DNA of 8,838 bases, taken from Spirochaetota bacterium (GTDB lineage: Bacteria > Spirochaetota > Spirochaetia > SZUA-6). Positions within the stretch are counted from its first letter, which is position 1. Each line of letters begins with the position of its first letter. The position numbers and the translations under genes were made by a program. Shown here piece after piece: positions 5,748 to 8,838 of this stretch. Location: the NCBI GenBank assembly GCA_003641675.1, contig QNBI01000055.1, positions 1 to 8,838 of the forward strand, given 5' to 3'. The notes below the pieces were generated by a model. That model was not told the DNA's origin. It did no database searches and saw only the letters and a list, made by a program, of their open reading frames with translations.

Positions 5748-6805
5748 AAAAAATACTGCTCCTTGGGGAAACTAAAAAAAACAGGGTAAAGATGGTTTCC
5801 TACGAATTAATTGCAAGGGCGAGACGGCTGCCGGGTAAGGGCGAAGTCGGCAGAAAGAAGGGCGGAAGTGTGGGCATCAATGGCATCGACAGAAGTAGAG
5901 GCATTACGGTGGGTAAGGCAGATGACGATACGCTTGAAGTCGTAGTTATTCTGCCAGGAGAAGCGGAAAACCCGGAAGAACTCTGCTACAGGGGCGCCGA
6001 CAGGGTTCTGCATATTGACCAGAAAGAGTTTAACTATTTTTCACCGGAGAGGCTGCAGAAAGCTCTCTCTGCAATAATAAAAAAAGAAGACCCCGATGTA
6101 TTAATAGCGGCAGCTACAACTACGGGAAGAACAGTAATGCCTTACCTTGCAGTAAAGGAGAAAACAGGGCTTACGGCGGACTGTACCGAACTAAAACTGG
6201 ATACAGAATCCGGAACGCTGTATCAAACCCGGCCTGCAGTAGGCGGCAATATCATGGCTACTATTAAAACTGCTTTCGGAAAACCCCAGATGGCGACTGT
6301 AAGGCAGAATTCGATGAAACCGCTGGATAGGGATGAAAGCAGAAAAGTAAATATAGAGAACCTCGCTTTCTCCGGTGATATATTAAAATCGAGAATTAAA
6401 TATTTAGGAATTACAGAGTTTAAGGAGAGGGAAACCCTTAAGGATGCGAAGGTTATTATATCCGGAGGAAGGGGCTTAAAAAAGAAAGATAACTTTTTTC
6501 TAATAGAAGAGTTTGCAGAACTTATTCATGCTCATGCGGGGGCGTCCAGAGAGGCTGTGGACAGGGGATGGATTTCGTATCCGCATCAAGTTGGCTTAAG
6601 CGGGAAGACTGTTAACCCGGAACTCTATGTAGCAGTGGGCATATCCGGTGCAATACAGCACCTTGCCGGCATGCAGACATCAAAAAAAATAGTGTCGATA
6701 AATATCGATCCCGGTGCCCAGATTTTCTCGGTTTCTGATTTAGGGATTGTATGTGATTTGTTTGATATTTTACCGGTAGTGATTAAAAAGTTAAGGGGAA
6801 GATAG
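5744..6805 (+). CDS. etfA: Electron transfer flavoprotein alpha subunit, LctC-like
   Basis: FAD-binding alpha subunit partnering EtfB, 353 residues. It starts at TTG 5744-5746 inside the etfB stop (TTGA overlap), with GAGG at 5730-5733. The N-terminal domain begins MKKILLLGETKK and includes DPDVLIAAATTTGRTVMP (116-133) and QTRPAVGGNIMATIKT (161-176). The C-terminal FAD domain has the family signature: SGGRGLKKKDNF (240-251, with the FAD-contacting R243), GASREAVDRGW (266-276), VGLSGKTVNPELYVAVGISG (283-302), AIQHLAGM (303-310) and NIDPGAQIFSVSDLGIVCDL (320-339). Two points are unusual. An extra basic, glycine-rich segment of roughly 25-30 residues lies between about 29 and 62, where typical EtfA passes directly from the first helix to the second strand. 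There is also no N-terminal ferredoxin-like cysteine cluster, which I recall for A. woodii LctC. It is followed by the dehydrogenase gene after 2 nt. Confidence 0.95.
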   Translation: MKKILLLGETKKNRVKMVSYELIARARRLPGKGEVGRKKGGSVGINGIDRSRGITVGKADDDTLEVVVILPGEAENPEELCYRGADRVLHIDQKEFNYFSPERLQKALSAIIKKEDPDVLIAAATTTGRTVMPYLAVKEKTGLTADCTELKLDTESGTLYQTRPAVGGNIMATIKTAFGKPQMATVRQNSMKPLDRDESRKVNIENLAFSGDILKSRIKYLGITEFKERETLKDAKVIISGGRGLKKKDNFFLIEEFAELIHAHAGASREAVDRGWISYPHQVGLSGKTVNPELYVAVGISGAIQHLAGMQTSKKIVSINIDPGAQIFSVSDLGIVCDLFDILPVVIKKLRGR

Positions 6806-6807
6806 AA

Positions 6808-8241
6808 TTGCCAGAGCACAGCGGCTACAGCAGAATTAATCAAAGAATAGCGGAAGAACTTAAAAGTATTGTCGGGAGGGCAAATGTAATATTTGCCGAC
6901 AGGGAAAAACTGGAACCGTACTCGCACGATGAAGTCGCCGAGGATATGCATTTTTCCCTGCCGGAGGCTGTTGTAAAACCGGAATCCGCTCTGGAGATTT
7001 CAAGGATAATGAAGCTTGCAAACAGATACATGATTTCTGTAACTCCAAGAGGAGCGGGGAGCGGATTATCCGGAGGCGCAATTCCTGTTTACGGGGGGAT
7101 TGTTCTTTCTTTTGAGAGGATGAACAGAGTATTAAACATCGACCTTGATAATCTAATGGTTGAGGTAGAGCCCGGAGTTGTTACGAATACCATAAATGAG
7201 GAGCTTAAAGAGTACGGACTCATGTTCGCAGGATATCCCATGAGCCTGGAGACCTGTTTTATCGGAGGCAATGTTGCGGAAAATGCCGGGGGCGGTAAGG
7301 CAATTAAGTACGGGGTTACTTCTAGGTATATAATGGGTTTGGAATTTGTAACTGCGGAAGGTGAAATTATAAAGCTCGGTGGAAAGGTGCGGAAAAATGT
7401 AACAGGGTATGACCTTATCCATCTGCTTGCCGGTTCGGAGGGGACTCTCGGTATATTTACAAAGATTACATTAAGCCTTGTACCGATACCGGGTTTTCGT
7501 GCTGTACTCCTTGCCCTTTTTAAAAGCACGGAAGATGCAATATCGGTAGTTCCGGGTCTTCTGCGGGTAGGTAAAATTATACCTGCGAGTATTGAGTATA
7601 TGGACAGGCTGTCTGTGACAACAACCTGTGAATACTTAAACGAAGTGCTTCCCTACAGGGATTCTGAGGCTATGTTGTTAATAGAGATAGACGGCAAAAC
7701 GGAGGATGAGGTTTCCAGAGATTATGAGGTAGTCGGCGATATATGTTTAAAAAAAGGTGCATTCGAAGTGTATGTTGCAGACAATAAAACAACGATAGAA
7801 AGGGTCTGGAGTGTTAGGCGGAATATTGCAGAGGCTTTTAAGGTGGATACAGCACACCAGAGCCTTGAGGATATTGTTGTCCCTACTGCATCCATACCGG
7901 ATTTTATGAAGGACCTTCAGGCTCTCGCCGTTAAAAACGGTGTGGATATACCCTGTTACGGCCATGCAGGTGACGGTAATCTCCATGCGACTGTTTTAAA
8001 ACCGAAGCTATGGGATGAGGAGAAGTGGCTTAAAAAGCTCGATACAGTATTAAAGGAGCTCTATAGAATAACTGTGGGGTACGGAGGCGAAATCTCCGGT
8101 GAACACGGCATAGGGAGCAAACGTAAAAAGTATATAGGGATTAACTTATCACAGGGCACGATAGAACTAATGAAACGCATAAAAAAGGCATTTGATCCCA
8201 ATAATATTCTAAACCCGGGGAAAATCTTTCCGGATATTTAA
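6808..8241 (+). CDS. FAD-linked D-2-hydroxyacid dehydrogenase, Etf-coupled D-lactate dehydrogenase candidate (LctD/GlcD family)
   Basis: FAD-binding oxidoreductase of the vanillyl-alcohol oxidase/GlcD group, 477 residues. It probably oxidises D-lactate to pyruvate and hands the electrons to the EtfBA encoded just upstream, as LctD does in the A. woodii complex. The FAD (PCMH) domain spans about 45-225, with PRGAGSGLSGG (80-90), EPGVV (121-125), GGNVAENAGGGKAIKYGVTS (153-172) and RKNVTGYDLIHLLAGSEGTL (195-214). The C-terminal catalytic domain has GHAGDGNLH (385-393) and GGEISGEHGIGSKR (426-439); H386, H393 and E432 match the metal-binding residues of D-lactate and D-2-hydroxyglutarate dehydrogenases, and H433 is a likely catalytic base. 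DPNNILNPGKIF (463-474) closes the protein. No cysteine-rich iron-sulfur domain is fused. The start is TTG 6808-6810, with AAGGGGA (6793-6799) at 8 nt. Glycolate or D-2-hydroxyglutarate are alternative substrates; operon membership with murQ favours D-lactate. Confidence 0.9.
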   Translation: MPEHSGYSRINQRIAEELKSIVGRANVIFADREKLEPYSHDEVAEDMHFSLPEAVVKPESALEISRIMKLANRYMISVTPRGAGSGLSGGAIPVYGGIVLSFERMNRVLNIDLDNLMVEVEPGVVTNTINEELKEYGLMFAGYPMSLETCFIGGNVAENAGGGKAIKYGVTSRYIMGLEFVTAEGEIIKLGGKVRKNVTGYDLIHLLAGSEGTLGIFTKITLSLVPIPGFRAVLLALFKSTEDAISVVPGLLRVGKIIPASIEYMDRLSVTTTCEYLNEVLPYRDSEAMLLIEIDGKTEDEVSRDYEVVGDICLKKGAFEVYVADNKTTIERVWSVRRNIAEAFKVDTAHQSLEDIVVPTASIPDFMKDLQALAVKNGVDIPCYGHAGDGNLHATVLKPKLWDEEKWLKKLDTVLKELYRITVGYGGEISGEHGIGSKRKKYIGINLSQGTIELMKRIKKAFDPNNILNPGKIFPDI

Positions 8242-8254
8242 GAACCTGTTAAAA

Positions 8255-8838
8255 TCAGCGTCTTTTCTGTTTTACCGCTTCCGATGTTCTTTTAAGATGC
8301 TTAAGTATTGTTTTGGAATTCCTCGAAGCAATTACGGAGAAGAGTATATCTACTATAATAAGCTGAGATAGCCGCGATGCCATTGCCCCCTCTCTTAAAA
8401 GGGGTTCTGTAAAAGGAACCGGGAGGTTTACATCCACAGCCGATGAAAGCGGGTTTTTCCCGAACCTTGTTATTCCGATTAAAAAAGCGCCGGATTTTTT
8501 TGCCTCTTCAACAGATTTAAGGACAATTGGGGTTTCTCCTGAGTATGAGACAGCTACTGCACAGTCGCCTTTTCTAAGCCCGCAGGCGGAGGTAAGCTGG
8601 AGGTGGCTGTCAGGGCTGTACATACACTTAACGCCGATTCTTAAGAGTTTCTGGTAGAGGTCGAGTGCGACTATTCCGGAAGCTCCTACGCCGTAAATAT
8701 CAATCCTGTCCGAATTAAATATTTTCTCCGCTGCAGTTTGTATCGAAGCAAAATCCAAAAGCTTTAATATTGCATCCATAACCTTTTTACTGTTGTGGAC
8801 TATTGTGTCTGCTATTTCCTTAATAGACAGTCCCGGCT
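8255..8838 (-). CDS. MurR/RpiR-family transcriptional regulator (C-terminal part, cut by window edge)
   Basis: The reading frame is open to the right edge, so the 193 codons visible are the C-terminal part; the N-terminal helix-turn-helix (about 80-90 residues in this family) lies outside. An internal ATG at 8777-8779 is not the start, because the codons upstream of it (reading ...KEIADTIVHNSKKV) match the family linker helix. The SIS sugar-phosphate domain is complete: IYGVGASGIVALDLYQKLLR, then VKCMYSPDSHLQLTSACGL, VSYSGETPIVLKSVEEAKKS, GITRFGKNPLSSAVDVNLPV and EPLLREGAMASRLSQL. These are hallmark segments of RpiR-type regulators, not isomerases. It converges on the dehydrogenase gene, 13 bp apart. 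In E. coli MurR senses MurNAc-6-P and controls murQP, so control of this locus by this protein is a reasonable inference. Its operator is not identified. Confidence 0.9.
   Translation of the reverse strand, partial: PGLSIKEIADTIVHNSKKVMDAILKLLDFASIQTAAEKIFNSDRIDIYGVGASGIVALDLYQKLLRIGVKCMYSPDSHLQLTSACGLRKGDCAVAVSYSGETPIVLKSVEEAKKSGAFLIGITRFGKNPLSSAVDVNLPVPFTEPLLREGAMASRLSQLIIVDILFSVIASRNSKTILKHLKRTSEAVKQKRR

Noticed and set aside
4869..6805. FixAB-type or fatty-acid (acyl-CoA dehydrogenase) ETF
   Set aside because: No fixC/fixX, acyl-CoA dehydrogenase or crotonase gene is adjacent; the following gene is a GlcD/LctD-type dehydrogenase with a 2 nt gap.
6808..8241. Glycolate oxidase subunit GlcD or D-2-hydroxyglutarate dehydrogenase
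   Set aside because: Motifs are shared by the whole family and cannot exclude these, but no glcE/glcF genes follow and the operon with murQ and etfBA points to D-lactate; kept as an alternative only.
8777..8779. Internal ATG as start of a short 174-residue SIS protein
   Set aside because: The frame stays open upstream to the window edge and encodes residues typical of the RpiR linker helix, so the gene is cut by the window and not short.

Overview
The window reads as a bacterial peptidoglycan (muropeptide) salvage locus. It is moderately AT-rich and densely coded, with no RNA genes, insertion sequences or CRISPR. The exported binding protein at the left edge has a start and cleavage region (FAKGQQE...) of the sort I associate with Spirochaetales sugar-binding proteins. 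An Etf-coupled, glycolate-oxidase-type dehydrogenase suggests an anaerobe. Spirochaete origin is therefore a tentative inference. Several genes use non-ATG starts (anmK GTG, etfA TTG, dehydrogenase TTG).

Layout, left to right. (1) Minus strand: the 5' end of a solute-binding protein gene (1-230, cut by the edge), with a good promoter and a perfect 7+7 bp palindrome upstream. (2) Minus strand: anmK, anhydro-N-acetylmuramic acid kinase (363-1523). (3) A 145 bp divergent intergenic region. (4) Plus strand: a class C beta-lactamase-fold serine hydrolase (1669-2745). (5) Minus strand, convergent with it: an enolase-superfamily dipeptide epimerase of the L-Ala-D/L-Glu type (2762-3865). (6) A 108 bp divergent region with two opposed promoters whose -10 boxes fall on the same bases. 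(7) Plus strand: a tight four-gene operon of murQ (3974-4885), etfB (4869-5747), etfA (5744-6805) and an FAD-linked D-2-hydroxyacid dehydrogenase of the LctD/GlcD type (6808-8241). (8) Minus strand, convergent: the C-terminal part of a MurR/RpiR-type regulator with a SIS domain (8255 to the right edge).

How it fits together (inference built on known family reactions). A binding-protein-dependent transporter may import a cell-wall sugar or muropeptide. The serine hydrolase and the epimerase would handle the peptide part. AnmK makes MurNAc-6-P from anhydroMurNAc. MurQ cleaves MurNAc-6-P to GlcNAc-6-P and D-lactate. The striking point is that murQ is co-transcribed and overlapping with an EtfB-EtfA-LctD-like set, which in Acetobacterium woodii forms an electron-confurcating lactate dehydrogenase. 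The operon thus appears to pair the enzyme that releases D-lactate from muramic acid with a dedicated machine that oxidises it to pyruvate, so the lactyl side chain of peptidoglycan becomes a usable carbon and electron source. This murQ-etfBA-lctD link is the strongest candidate here for an undescribed system.
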